Source of the DNA: Rhodocaloribacter sp964552015
Lineage (GTDB): Bacteria > Bacteroidota > Rhodothermia > Rhodothermales > ISCAR-4553
NCBI GenBank assembly: GCA_964552015.1
Contig: CAZKFR010000010.1
Coordinates: 10,260-74,259, forward strand
Length of the DNA stretch: 64,000 nucleotides
Direction of reading: 5' to 3'
Shown: in pieces, positions 43,891-52,624 of the stretch
How positions within the stretch are numbered: the first letter of the stretch is position 1
Layout of the letters: every line of letters starts with the position of its first letter
Made by a program: the position numbers and the translations under genes
Notes under the pieces: generated by a model
Database searches by the model: none
The model's input: the letters and a program-made list of their open reading frames with translations, nothing else
What the model was told of the DNA's origin: nothing

Positions 43891-45246
43891 TCAGCGGATG
43901 CGTGTGCGCTCGTCCCAGACCGGCACGAGGAGGCGGTAGTCGCCCAGGCCCGTCTCGTCGATGAAGATGAAGCGCCGGCCGATGCGGTAGTAGTACCAGA
44001 TCTCGTACGGCTTGGCGTTGAAGCTGAAGGGATGGCGGTCGATGGCGTCCGGCTCGCCGAAGCGGATCATGACGTAGCCGCGGTCCGTCTTCCAGCCCTC
44101 ATCTACCGTGTGGCGGTAGCGCTCGTTGGCATAGGCGACGCGGTAATAGTATTCCTCCATGCGCTCGTTGCGGCGGGTGCCGGGCGTGGGATCCCGTTTC
44201 TCCCAGAACGCCATGAAGCGACGGTAGCGCTCATCTTCGGTGGGGGCCTCCCGGATGTAGTCCAGCTCCTTCTTCTTGGCAATGTATTCGAGCTGGGCGA
44301 TGGCCTCGTCCAGGTTGCGGATGTGTTCATGCAGGCCGGTCCAGCGCACCGTGAAGACCCGTTCGGCCACGTCCAGCGGTTGGCCCTGTTCGTCGTCGAC
44401 TCGGACGCGCAGGAGGTAGGTGCCCACCTTGCCTTCCTCCATGGGGATGTCGACGATGAACTGGTTCGTGCGGCCTTCCAGGCGGGTGGCCTCGTCCTTC
44501 TGGTACACGATGTCGCCGCCCTCGTGGTCGGTGGCGGCAAAGAGGGCGGTCAGGGCCGGCAGGCCGCTGTCTTTCTCGAGGCGGACCACCTCCTGCGTGA
44601 CGCGCACCGTGGTCGGCTGTCCGGTGTAGATCTCATAGAAGACCTTGAAGCGTGCCTCGTCGCTGCCGACGCGGTTGGTCACGCGGGGGGTCATGGTCTG
44701 TTTCCGGGCGTCGTAATCGTCGAGCAGGCTGATGTCGCTCAGGGCGACGGGCCGGTTCAGGTCGCGGACCACGAGCGGCACTTCCCGGACGAACACCTGC
44801 CGGGAGGCCAGGTCTTCGATCTGGATCTCGAGCACGTAGCGCCCCGGGTCGATGCTGATCGTCTGCATCGTGAAGTCCGAGAACTCCTCCTGCCGGGTGG
44901 CCGCGTACGTGGGGACGACGACCTTGCTTTCCCAGCGGTGCGTCAGGACCACGTTGCGGCGGCGTGCCGAGGCGTCCAGCTCCGCCACTTCGGCCACGAC
45001 CTCATAGCGGGCGGTGAAGCCATCGGCGGTGTTGAGGAACGAGAGGCGCGTGTAGGGGATGCGGGTGTAGATCTCGACCTGCGTCTGGTGGGCCAGCACC
45101 GGGCCGCGCCGGCTGACCAGATCCACGTCGAACTCGGGGACGGCTTCCTGGGCCCGCGTACCCGACACCAGGATCAGGCAGAGCCCCAGGCAGAGCCCCA
45201 GCCATCGTATGCCATGCGTGCCCTCCATTGCGTAACCCTTGGTCAT
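43891..45246 (-). CDS. GWxTD domain-containing protein
   Basis: A 451-residue exported protein with a signal peptide (about 13-32, WLGLCLGLCLILVSGTRAQ). A beta-rich region of about 270 residues follows, then the C-terminal GWxTD domain. There FMAFWEKRDPTPGTRRNERMEEYYYRVAYAN leads to EGWKTDRGYVMIRFGEPDAI, and it ends with WYYYRIGRRFIFIDETGLGDYRL. The domain is typical of Bacteroidota, Acidobacteria and relatives; its function is not established. MEGTHG at residue 7 is another possible start. It stands alone between the efflux operon and ftsY. Confidence 0.88.
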   Translation of the reverse strand: MTKGYAMEGTHGIRWLGLCLGLCLILVSGTRAQEAVPEFDVDLVSRRGPVLAHQTQVEIYTRIPYTRLSFLNTADGFTARYEVVAEVAELDASARRRNVVLTHRWESKVVVPTYAATRQEEFSDFTMQTISIDPGRYVLEIQIEDLASRQVFVREVPLVVRDLNRPVALSDISLLDDYDARKQTMTPRVTNRVGSDEARFKVFYEIYTGQPTTVRVTQEVVRLEKDSGLPALTALFAATDHEGGDIVYQKDEATRLEGRTNQFIVDIPMEEGKVGTYLLRVRVDDEQGQPLDVAERVFTVRWTGLHEHIRNLDEAIAQLEYIAKKKELDYIREAPTEDERYRRFMAFWEKRDPTPGTRRNERMEEYYYRVAYANERYRHTVDEGWKTDRGYVMIRFGEPDAIDRHPFSFNAKPYEIWYYYRIGRRFIFIDETGLGDYRLLVPVWDERTRIR

Positions 45247-45440
45247 AGGCCTTCTGGCGGGGAAACATGCGTGGGCGCGGCCAGGCCGCGTTCATCGCGT
45301 TTTCACGAAGATAATATCGCCGGAAAAGGGTCCGCGTTCCAGGGACCTTCGCCTCGGTGGTCGAATAACCCCGGCGAACCGTGCCGGAGGCGCGACGAGC
45401 GGCAGGCCGGTGCCCGGAAAGGGCACGGGGCCTGGCCGGA

Positions 45441-46406
45441 TCAGCGAAACAGGGCATCGACGAAGCGCTGCCGGTCGAACACCTGCAGGTCGTCGATGCG
45501 CTCGCCGACGCCGATATATTTTACGGGGATCTTGAACTCGTTGGAAATACCAATCACGATGCCCCCTTTGGCGGTTCCGTCGAGTTTGGTGAGCACCAGC
45601 CCGGTGACGTCGACGCTGCGGGTGAACTCTTCGGCCTGGCGGAGGGCGTTCTGGCCGGTGGAGGCGTCGAGCACGAGCAGCACCTCGTGCGGGGCGCCGG
45701 GGATCTGCCGGTCCATGACGCGCCGGATCTTGGCCAGTTCGTCCATGAGGCCGCCCTTGGTGTGCAGACGGCCGGCCGTGTCGATGATGACCACGTCCAC
45801 GTCGCGGCTCTTGGCGGCGGCCAGCGTGTCGAAGGCAACGGCGGCGGGGTCGGCCCCGTGGCCCTGCTTGATCAGCGGCACACCGGCCCGCTCGGCCCAG
45901 ACGTCGAGCTGTTCGGTGGCGGCAGCGCGGAACGTGTCGGCCGCGCCGAGCAGCACCGACTTGCCGGCCTGCCGGTAGCGGTAGGCCATCTTGCCGATGG
46001 TCGTCGTCTTGCCCACGCCGTTGACGCCCACGACCATGATGACGTGCGGCTTGTGGGGCAGCGGCGCCTCGAAGTCGGCCGGGTGCTCGGGCGCGTGGGC
46101 CAGCATCAGGCGGGCGATCTCGTCCCGGATCAGCGCGTTGAGCTCGCCCGTGGAGACGTACTTGTCCCGCTGCACCCGCGCCTGCACCGCATCGATGATG
46201 TCGAGCGTCGTCTTGACGCCCACGTCGCTCGTGACGAGGACCTCCTCCAGCCGGTCGAGCACCTCGTCGTCGATGGTGTCCTTGCCGCGCACGAGCCGGT
46301 TGAGCTTGCCGAAGAGGCCGGTGCGGGTCTTTTCCAGCCCGGCCTCCAGCCGCTCCTGATCCTGCGTGGTCGTCTCTTCTTTCTTGAACCGATCGAAAAT
46401 GCCCAT
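45441..46406 (-). CDS. ftsY: signal recognition particle receptor FtsY
   Basis: A 321-residue SRP GTPase at the inner membrane. It has a short charged N-terminal region instead of the long acidic A domain, the helical N domain (LNRLVRGKDTIDDEVLDRLEEVLVTSDVG), then the G domain. G motifs are GVNGVGKTTTIGKMA (G1), DTFRAAATEQL, DTAGRLHTKGGLMDEL (G3), LTKLDGTAKGG (G4) and the closing GVGERIDDLQVFD. It pairs with Ffh-4.5S RNA, neither of which is in the window. The spacer of about 190 bp downstream (45247-45440) shows nothing I can support. Confidence 0.97.
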   Translation of the reverse strand: MGIFDRFKKEETTTQDQERLEAGLEKTRTGLFGKLNRLVRGKDTIDDEVLDRLEEVLVTSDVGVKTTLDIIDAVQARVQRDKYVSTGELNALIRDEIARLMLAHAPEHPADFEAPLPHKPHVIMVVGVNGVGKTTTIGKMAYRYRQAGKSVLLGAADTFRAAATEQLDVWAERAGVPLIKQGHGADPAAVAFDTLAAAKSRDVDVVIIDTAGRLHTKGGLMDELAKIRRVMDRQIPGAPHEVLLVLDASTGQNALRQAEEFTRSVDVTGLVLTKLDGTAKGGIVIGISNEFKIPVKYIGVGERIDDLQVFDRQRFVDALFR

Positions 46407-46419
46407 CGCTTCGTCTTGG

Positions 46420-46460
46420 AATTGGCAGATTGAAGATTGCAGATTGAAAATTGAAGATGT
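46420..46460. repeat. degenerate ATTGAAG heptad repeat between ftsY and pyrB
   Basis: About six 7-bp units (ATTGAAG, ATTGCAG, ATTGAAA, ATTGAAG, ATGTGGG) filling much of the 69-bp spacer. Strikingly AT-rich for this genome and similar to the repeats at 50121-50150 and 50261-50311. Confidence 0.6.
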
Positions 46461-46475
46461 GGGGCCTGGAAGGGG

Positions 46476-47681
46476 TCAGGCTTTCAGGACGCGCTCGTTG
46501 TAGTCGTGGAAGCTCGAGAAGGTGCTGGTGTGGTAGCTCACGATGCGCCCGTCCATGTCGAACAGGTAGGCGATGAGGGCGGCGCGGACCCACATACCGT
46601 TGCGCGCCTGCCGGAAGTACATCGCGCGCGGGTCCTGGTCGACGAAGGTGGGGATCTCCTGATTCCGGGGGAAGGGGTGCAGGATGGCGGTGTATTCCCG
46701 CATCTTCTTGAGCATCTCCTCGCTGAGCTGGAAGCGCGAGTAGTCGAGCTGTTTGAAGAAGGCTTCTTCCTCGGGCGAGTTGTGTTCGTTCTGAATGCGG
46801 GTCATGTAGAGCAGGTCGAGCTCGCCGATGACCTCGCCCAGGTCGTGGCTCTCGAAGACGCGCACGCCCTTGCTCTTGAGCTGGTTCAGGAATTCGGGGG
46901 AGGGGCGCAGTGTGGGGTGATCGGGCGCGATGAAGTACATCGTCACGTCTTCGTAGCGCGTGAGCAGGTTGGCCAGCGAGCGCACGGTGCGCCCGCGCCC
47001 GATGTCGCCGCAGAAGCCGTAGACCTTGCGGTCCGGGCCCCGCCCCTTCTCGTTCAGGTCCGGGTACTTCCTGCGCAGGTCGTCGAACCGGTTCCAGACG
47101 GAGGAGTCGCGGGGTGACTTGAACTCGAAGACGCGCTGGATGGTGTAGATGTCGAGCAGGGCCTGGGTGGGGTGTTCGTCGGCGCCGGCGCCGCCGTTGA
47201 TGACGGGTACGCTGCGCTGGTTGAACTGGTCGAGGTCGTTCATCAGGTAGGCGCAGCACTCGGCCAGGTTGGGCACCTTGCTCCGCATGATGATCAGGTC
47301 GAAGTAGCTGCTGAACATACGGAGCGAATCCAGCGGCGACTCGCCCTTGTACTCGGAGGACAGGCTGGGGTCGCGGATCTCGGCCACCTTCATGCCGAGG
47401 ATCTGGCAGGCCCGCATGAACGAGAGGAAGGTGCGGGTGGAGGCCTGGGTGAAGTAGAGCATGGCCCCCTTGTGCGGCAGGAGCCCCTGCAGGAACCGGT
47501 GGCCGTCTTTGGAGCGGGCGATCTCTTTGATCATGGTGGCCACCCGGCCCAGGTGGTCGAGCAGCCCCCGGTCGAACTGGTCGGCAAAGATGACGTGCTT
47601 GAGCCGCTCGTTGCGCTCGAACTCGGGGATCTTCATCTTCACGGGTCGGTTCAGCCGGGACTCGAACTCGTACAGTTGCAT
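46476..47681 (-). CDS. pyrB: aspartate carbamoyltransferase (long form)
   Basis: A 401-residue carbamoyltransferase, about 90 longer than E. coli PyrB. Carbamoyl-phosphate binding is ASTRTFLSF (STRTxxSF), with HPTQALLDIYTI, and the aspartate domain ends in HPFPRNQEIPTFVDQDPRAMYFRQARNGMWVRAALIAYL. The extra residues are mainly an insertion after the HPTQ motif (EFKSPRDSSVWNRFDDLRRKYPDLNEKG). It catalyses the first committed step of pyrimidine synthesis. No pyrI or other pyr gene is adjacent. A terminator lies just upstream, so it has its own promoter. Confidence 0.92.
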   Translation of the reverse strand: MQLYEFESRLNRPVKMKIPEFERNERLKHVIFADQFDRGLLDHLGRVATMIKEIARSKDGHRFLQGLLPHKGAMLYFTQASTRTFLSFMRACQILGMKVAEIRDPSLSSEYKGESPLDSLRMFSSYFDLIIMRSKVPNLAECCAYLMNDLDQFNQRSVPVINGGAGADEHPTQALLDIYTIQRVFEFKSPRDSSVWNRFDDLRRKYPDLNEKGRGPDRKVYGFCGDIGRGRTVRSLANLLTRYEDVTMYFIAPDHPTLRPSPEFLNQLKSKGVRVFESHDLGEVIGELDLLYMTRIQNEHNSPEEEAFFKQLDYSRFQLSEEMLKKMREYTAILHPFPRNQEIPTFVDQDPRAMYFRQARNGMWVRAALIAYLFDMDGRIVSYHTSTFSSFHDYNERVLKA

Positions 47682-47762
47682 CGCGCGTTACCCTGTGTGC
47701 TGGTCCTGAGAGACGGTTGGTGTGCGGCCCCGGAGGCTCCGGAGACCGTGACGGCATGGTAC

Positions 47763-47793
47763 AAAAAAGGCCGGGTGGCACGCCTACCCGACC
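47763..47793 (-). terminator. intrinsic terminator overlapping the end of the phosphatidyltransferase gene
   Basis: On the minus strand GGTCGGGT (47793-47786) pairs with ACCCGGCC (47776-47769) around a 9-nt loop, followed by T6 (47768-47763). The TAG stop at 47784-47786 lies at the loop edge. Confidence 0.8.
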
Positions 47794-48446
47794 GGTCTGG
47801 TCTGTTCATCGGGAGCCGGCTGCGCCGAGAGGGTCCCGGCGCGTCCGATGTTGGCATAGAGGGCTCGCTGGCCTTCGGGCATGCGTAGCAGGCGCACGTA
47901 ATGGAGGGCGTAGCGGAAGAAGGAGTAGATCATCATCCCGGTCGAGGCCACGATGCAGAACCGCAGCACGGGCGGGTCGGCCCGGAGCAGGGCGGCCAGG
48001 GCCGTCAGGGCAATCAGGGTGACGGTCACCTTGCCCCACCACATGCTCATCACCACGAAGCCCGTCCGGCGGCCGATGACGATGCCGCCGAGGACGAGCA
48101 GGGCATCGCGTGCCAGCATCAGGGCCACGAACCAGGCGGGCAGGCTGCCCCGGATCGCCAGGGCCAGCATCACCAGCCCGCCGCCCACCTTGTCGGCCAG
48201 CGGATCGAGCACCTTGCCCCAGTCGGAGACGGTGTGCGACCACCGCGCCACGCGCCCGTCGAAGTAGTCGGTGGCCACGGCCAGCAGGAACAGGGCAAAG
48301 ATCCAGAGCAGCGGCCCGTCGATCATGACCAGGTAGGCAATGGGGAACGTGAGGACCAGCCGCAACAGGCTCAGCATGTTGGGGATCGTCCAGAAGTGCC
48401 CCAGTTCGGGCCATCCGGTGGTATGTCGAAGCCGAAGGTCGGTCAT
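47784..48446 (-). CDS. CDP-alcohol phosphatidyltransferase family protein
   Basis: A 220-residue membrane enzyme with about six spans. The signature D-x2-DG-x2-AR-x8-G-x3-D-x3-D is complete in ATDYFDGRVARWSHTVSDWGKVLDPLADK (about 71-99). It transfers a phosphatidyl group from CDP-diacylglycerol to an alcohol such as glycerol-3-phosphate (PgsA) or serine/inositol; the acceptor cannot be decided. The ATG at 48446 was chosen because upstream extension reads through Pro/Gly-rich spacer. It ends in an intrinsic terminator. Confidence 0.88.
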   Translation of the reverse strand: MTDLRLRHTTGWPELGHFWTIPNMLSLLRLVLTFPIAYLVMIDGPLLWIFALFLLAVATDYFDGRVARWSHTVSDWGKVLDPLADKVGGGLVMLALAIRGSLPAWFVALMLARDALLVLGGIVIGRRTGFVVMSMWWGKVTVTLIALTALAALLRADPPVLRFCIVASTGMMIYSFFRYALHYVRLLRMPEGQRALYANIGRAGTLSAQPAPDEQTRPVG

Positions 48447-48596
48447 GCGTAGACCCTGTCCTGGCCAGGCCGGTGTCGGGAAACCGGGCATGGTAACGCC
48501 CGCGGCGTGCTTTGGTTTGCCAACGCCGGCCCGGCCCGATCCGTTTCGATACGTTTTTCACCGGCCCGTCGTTCGGGCGAGCGGCCCGGGATGGCG

Positions 48597-50102
48597 TCAG
48601 CGGGCGAGTCGGGCCCCGGCGTGCAGGGCGAGCGCCGAGCGGGGCGGCAGCGACAGGTCGGCGGTGCCGTCGGCCCGTACGAGCACCGCCGGGCCGGTGC
48701 AGCCGGCGCCGTCGGGGCGCAGCGTGCCGGCGGTCACGTTGCAGTAGGTGCCCGGTGCCAGGCCGGTGGGCAGCGTGACTTCCAGCGTTGCCTCGTCCAG
48801 GTTGAGGGCGAAGAAGCCGCGATCCCCCCGGGAGAAGGCAATCTGTCCGGGCGTGCCCGTCCAGAGGTGCTCCACGGTGCGCACGCCGGCCGTGGCGTTG
48901 TGGAAGCCCACCATCCCCGCGATGACCGGACGCCGGTGCTCGCACACCCACCGCCCGGCGCCGCAGTCCACGGTGCCGTCGGGCCGGTGCACCCGCAGGA
49001 TGTTGAACGCCGCATCGTGGGGCGGACCGTCGGCATCGCCCGTGAAGGCGTAGCTGGACATGACGCGGGGACGGCCGTACGGGTAGGCCAGCATGAAGGC
49101 CACGGCCAGGTCATAGAGCGGCCCGTCCCGGTGCGTGAGGACGTGCCCGCCGGCTCCATGCCCGCGCTGGTTGTCGTGGTTGTCGATGAACACCAGCGCC
49201 CGCTCGTCGGGGATCATGGTACGTTCGCTCCAGAAGGACGACGGCCCTGCGAGCCGGTCCGCGCGGCCCGCGCGGAGGGCCTGGCTCACCAGCAGCCCGT
49301 AGCGGAACTCGGTCACGTCGCCGAGGGGGTAGTAGGCGGGGGCCCACACCGGCGTGTCCCCGCCGTCGATCACCTCGAGATAGACGTAGAGCGGCCCGTC
49401 GAGCCGTTCGAGGATGGCCCGGAGGTCGTCGGGGGCCATGTGCCGGGCCGCGTCGACGCGGATACCGGCCACGCCCAGGCCGATGAGGTCGTTCAGGTAA
49501 GCAGCCAGCCGGTCGCGCACCTCCTCCTTCTCGGTGGCCAGGTCGGCCAGGTTGACCAGCTCACAGGTGCGCACCTGCTCCGGGTCGTCGAAGTCCTGGA
49601 TGTCGTCGTTTTCGGTCAGCCCGCAGTGGTGGAAGTCGTCGTTGTCGTAGAGGCCCGGATAGTCGTACTCGGAGAAGGTGGAGCCGGCGGTGCCACGCCC
49701 GCGGTAGACGCCCGTCATGTGGTTGAGCACGGCGTCCACGTAGATGTCGACGCCGGCGGCCTTGCAGCGGGCCACCATGTCGGCGAAGGCGGCGCGGTCG
49801 CCGCTGCGGTTCTCGAGGCGGTAGCTGACGGGCTGATAGCGTTCCCACCAGGGGCGCGGCGGGTCCTCCACGACGGCGTTCTCGGTGGGGGGCGACACCT
49901 GCACGGCCCGGTAGCCCGCCGGCCCGAGGAACGTCTCGCACTCGGCGGCCACGTCGTCCCAGCGCCACTCGAACAGGTGGACGATCACCCCCTCGGCGTC
50001 GACGACCGTGGCCGGGCGCCCCGGCTCGTCCGGCGCTTCCGGCGGCGGCGCTTCACAGGCGGTCAGAAGCAGGAAAACGAGCGAAGTCAGGAGCAGGCGC
50101 AT
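48597..50102 (-). CDS. animal-type alpha-amylase (GH13), lipoprotein
   Basis: A 501-residue alpha-amylase. The signal RLLLTSLVFLLLTAC ends in a lipobox Cys, so the enzyme is probably anchored on the cell surface or periplasmic face. Catalytic residues are Asp in GIRVDAARHM, Glu in YVYLEVID and Asp in FIDNHDNQRGHGAGG. The last motif, with EWRWDDVAAECETFLGPAGYRAVQVSPPTEN near the N-terminus, is the hallmark of chloride-dependent, animal-like GH13_24/32 amylases, also found in scattered bacteria. A C-terminal beta domain follows. It is 214 bp downstream of a sugar-type MFS transporter on the same strand, with heptad repeats between. Confidence 0.92.
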   Translation of the reverse strand: MRLLLTSLVFLLLTACEAPPPEAPDEPGRPATVVDAEGVIVHLFEWRWDDVAAECETFLGPAGYRAVQVSPPTENAVVEDPPRPWWERYQPVSYRLENRSGDRAAFADMVARCKAAGVDIYVDAVLNHMTGVYRGRGTAGSTFSEYDYPGLYDNDDFHHCGLTENDDIQDFDDPEQVRTCELVNLADLATEKEEVRDRLAAYLNDLIGLGVAGIRVDAARHMAPDDLRAILERLDGPLYVYLEVIDGGDTPVWAPAYYPLGDVTEFRYGLLVSQALRAGRADRLAGPSSFWSERTMIPDERALVFIDNHDNQRGHGAGGHVLTHRDGPLYDLAVAFMLAYPYGRPRVMSSYAFTGDADGPPHDAAFNILRVHRPDGTVDCGAGRWVCEHRRPVIAGMVGFHNATAGVRTVEHLWTGTPGQIAFSRGDRGFFALNLDEATLEVTLPTGLAPGTYCNVTAGTLRPDGAGCTGPAVLVRADGTADLSLPPRSALALHAGARLAR

Positions 50103-50120
50103 GGAGGCTGGGGGGTAGGG

Positions 50121-50150
50121 ATTGAAGATTTCAGATTTCAAATTTCAGAT
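50121..50150. repeat. degenerate ATTGAAG/ATTTCAG heptad repeat upstream of the amylase
   Basis: Four or more 7-bp units (ATTGAAG, ATTTCAG, ATTTCAA, ATTTCAG) immediately upstream of the amylase signal-peptide ATG (minus strand). Confidence 0.6.
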
Positions 50151-50260
50151 GGGAACAGGGTACGCTCGGGGATACAGCCTGGCTACACCCTTTGAGTCTT
50201 CGTGCCTTCGTGGCCCAAAAGGCCGTCCTCGAACCGCGCTCATGCGTGGTATATGATTCC

Positions 50261-50311
50261 TCGATTCAAACCTTCAATCTTCAATTTGCAATCTTTAATC
50301 TTCAATCCTCA
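50261..50311. repeat. degenerate TTCAATC heptad repeat downstream of the MFS transporter
   Basis: About six 7-bp units (TTCAATC, TTCAATT, TGCAATC, TTTAATC, TTCAATC), the reverse complement of the motif at 50121-50150 and 46420-46460. It sits directly after the transporter stop at 50316 (minus strand). A stretch CTTCGTGCCTTCGTGG at about 50197 is another small periodic element. Confidence 0.65.
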
Positions 50312-50315
50312 AGTA

Positions 50316-51934
50316 TCAGTGTCCTCCGGGAGCGGCGGACGGGGGGCTGGCGTGCGCGTCGCCGTGCTCCCGGACGAGCGTCCAGGCCAGCGTGGAGACG
50401 GCCAGCGTGGNNNNNNNNNNNNNNNNNNNNNNNNNNNNNNNNNNNNNNNNNNNNNNNNNNNNNNNNNNNNNNNNNNNNNNNNNNNNNNNNNNNNNNNNNN
50501 NNNNNNNNNNGCGTCGCCGTGCTCCCGGACGAGCGTCCAGGCCAGCGTGGAGACGGCCAGCGTGGCGGCGCAGATGAGGAAGATGAGCCCCTTGTCTTCC
50601 GCCCCTCCCACGGCCTCGCCCACGCCCAGGCTCGCCACGAGCTGCGGCAGCACGACCGACAGGTTGAACAGCCCCATGTAGAGCCCCATCCGGGCCTGAT
50701 CCACTTTCTGCGACATGATGGCGAAGGGCAGGCTGACGGTGGCCGCCCAGCCCACTCCGACGACGCCCATCAGCACGTAGATGGCCGCCGGCGTCACGTC
50801 GATGAAGGCGAAGCCCGCGTAGCCGAGCGTCATCACGGCCAGGCAGAGGGCGTGCGTCTTCACCCGCCCGATGCGCTCCGTGATCGGCTCCAGGACGAAG
50901 GCCGGCAGGATCGCACCGACGGCGTTGAGCACCAGGAAGCTCATCGACACCACGCGGCCCATCTCGATGTCGGTCAGGTCCGGCAGCTTGTTCTGCACGT
51001 AGGCGAACATGTAGACGAACATCGTCTGCACGCCGATCCAGGTGAAGCTGTGGGCCGCGAGCACCTTCTTGAACCCGATCTGCCCCGCCTCCTCCCGCGT
51101 CTTGCCTTGCTCCGACTTCAGCAGTGCCTCGACGATCAGCACCACCGTCAGCCCCGCGCAGAAATACTCGACGTAGTGGTGACCCACTTCGATCTCGCCC
51201 AGGCGCAGCGTCATCGCATAGATCGCATAGATCAGGAACCCCCAGAGCGGGCGGATGCTCTGCAGGACCTCCCCCGGCGACGACGCCCGCGCGACCTCGG
51301 GGTCGTCCGGCTCGTTGCGTAGCGTGCGCGGCTCTTCGATGAAGAACGGCGGGATGACCGAGAAGAGCAGCACCAGCGCCGCGCCGAAGTAGATGAGGAC
51401 GTAGTTGTCCCAGGTGGCGCCGATGGCATAGGCCATCACGCCGAAGGAGCCGGAGATGGTCTGCATCCACGTGTAGCCCTTGGTGCGGGGCACGCCTTCG
51501 GGCGTCACGTCGGCGATGAGCGAGCGCGTCGGGTTGAAGCTGACGTTGATGGCCAGGTCCAGCGTCAGGGCCACGGCGATGGCGATGCCGAGGATGCCGT
51601 CGAGCCCCATCGCGGCGGAGATCACGTCGATGTTGGGCAGGGCCAGCAGCATCAGCGCCGCCAGCACGCCGCCGATGAGGATGAAGGGCCGCCGGCGCCC
51701 GCCCCAGAACCAGACGTTGTCGCTGATGACGCCGATGATGACCTGCCCCAGGATGCCGGCGATCGGCCCGGCCGCCCACACCAGCCCCACCTCTTCGATC
51801 GCCAGGCCGTACTTCGTGCTCAGGATCCAGCTCAACGCCGAGATCTGCACGGACAGGGCGAAGCCCATCGCCGTGGCCGGCAGGCTGAGCAGCACGTAGA
51901 ACGTGTTCGTGAGCCGCTTCTGGATGTCGAGCAT
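50316..51934 (-). CDS. SLC45/sucrose-type MFS sugar transporter, interrupted by an artificial gap
   Basis: A 12-span MFS protein resembling the SLC45/plant sucrose transporter and GPH-like group. It starts MLDIQKRLTNTFYVLLSLPATAMGFALS and has the cytoplasmic loop GGRRRPFILIGG after span 2-3 and a conserved FNPTRSLIADVTP block. The 100-N gap at 50411-50510 is flanked by identical 55-bp copies (50356-50410 and 50511-50565). Removing 155 bp restores a single frame of 488 codons ending LVREHGDAHASPPSAAPGGH. It likely imports sucrose, maltose or similar glycosides; the amylase next to it supports alpha-glucosides. The tail beyond the last span is short and polar. Confidence 0.85.
50356..50565. repeat. 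identical 55-bp flanks around a 100-N gap (assembly artefact)
   Basis: 50356-50410 equals 50511-50565, separated by exactly 100 N (50411-50510). The same situation and the same 55-bp length as at 3360-3569. Confidence 0.9.
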
Positions 51935-52014
51935 GGGCGTGGCAGGCTGGACGAGGAGGCGAACGAAGCGCCGGGAAAGTAGGCATCGCCCCCGACATTG
52001 CCAAGATGCGCGGT

Positions 52015-52584
52015 TCAGGCGGCGATCTGCCGGCGGACCCACGCCGTGAAGTCGGCCAGGTAGGTGCGCAGGAAGTCGCGGGTGGCCTCGTCGGTGAGGC
52101 GGAGGTCGTCGTCGAACTTGTCGGCGGCGCGGGTGACGGCGACGCCGGGGTGGGGGAAGACGAGGGCGATCATGCCGAGCAGGTTGAGTTTGAGCTGTTC
52201 CTGCCCGCGCATGGTGCCGCTGGCCCCGGGCGAGGCGCCCATGAGGCCGGTCGGCTTGCGGGCCATGGGGGAGCGGAAGCCGGGGCGGGAGGCCCAGTCG
52301 AGGGCGTTCTTCAGCACACCGGGGACGCCGTAGTTGTACTCCGGGCTGGCGATGAGCACGCCGTCGGCCTCGCGGATGGCGGCCTTCAGCCGGTTCACGG
52401 GTTCGGGGCGGTCCGTGTCGTTGTCCAGGTCGGCGTTGTAGAGGGGGATGGGGGCCAGGTCGAAGAGGTCGAGGCGTACGTCTTCGGGCACGAGGTCGCG
52501 GGCGGCTTCGAGGAGGGCACGGTTGTAGGAACGGGCACGCAGGCTGCCGGCGAGGCCGAGCAGGCGGAGCGGACGGTCGGGCAT
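52015..52584 (-). CDS. NADPH-dependent FMN reductase (flavodoxin-like)
   Basis: A 189-residue flavodoxin-fold reductase. The FMN phosphate loop is LAGSLRARSYNRALLEAA at the N-terminus and the conserved ASPEYNYGVPGVLKNALDW lies at about residues 79-97. Relatives include YieF/ChrR and azoreductase-like quinone reductases that use NADPH to reduce FMN, quinones or chromate; the natural substrate is open. It starts 40 bp after fmt on the same strand. An ATG three codons upstream is possible. Confidence 0.92.
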   Translation of the reverse strand: MPDRPLRLLGLAGSLRARSYNRALLEAARDLVPEDVRLDLFDLAPIPLYNADLDNDTDRPEPVNRLKAAIREADGVLIASPEYNYGVPGVLKNALDWASRPGFRSPMARKPTGLMGASPGASGTMRGQEQLKLNLLGMIALVFPHPGVAVTRAADKFDDDLRLTDEATRDFLRTYLADFTAWVRRQIAA

Positions 52585-52624
52585 GGGACGCAACGGGTTG
52601 GTGTACGTGGATGGGACGGTGGCT

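Noticed and set aside
50121..50311. CRISPR array or direct-repeat array
   Set aside because: The units are degenerate 7-mers with no spacers and no cas genes in the window.
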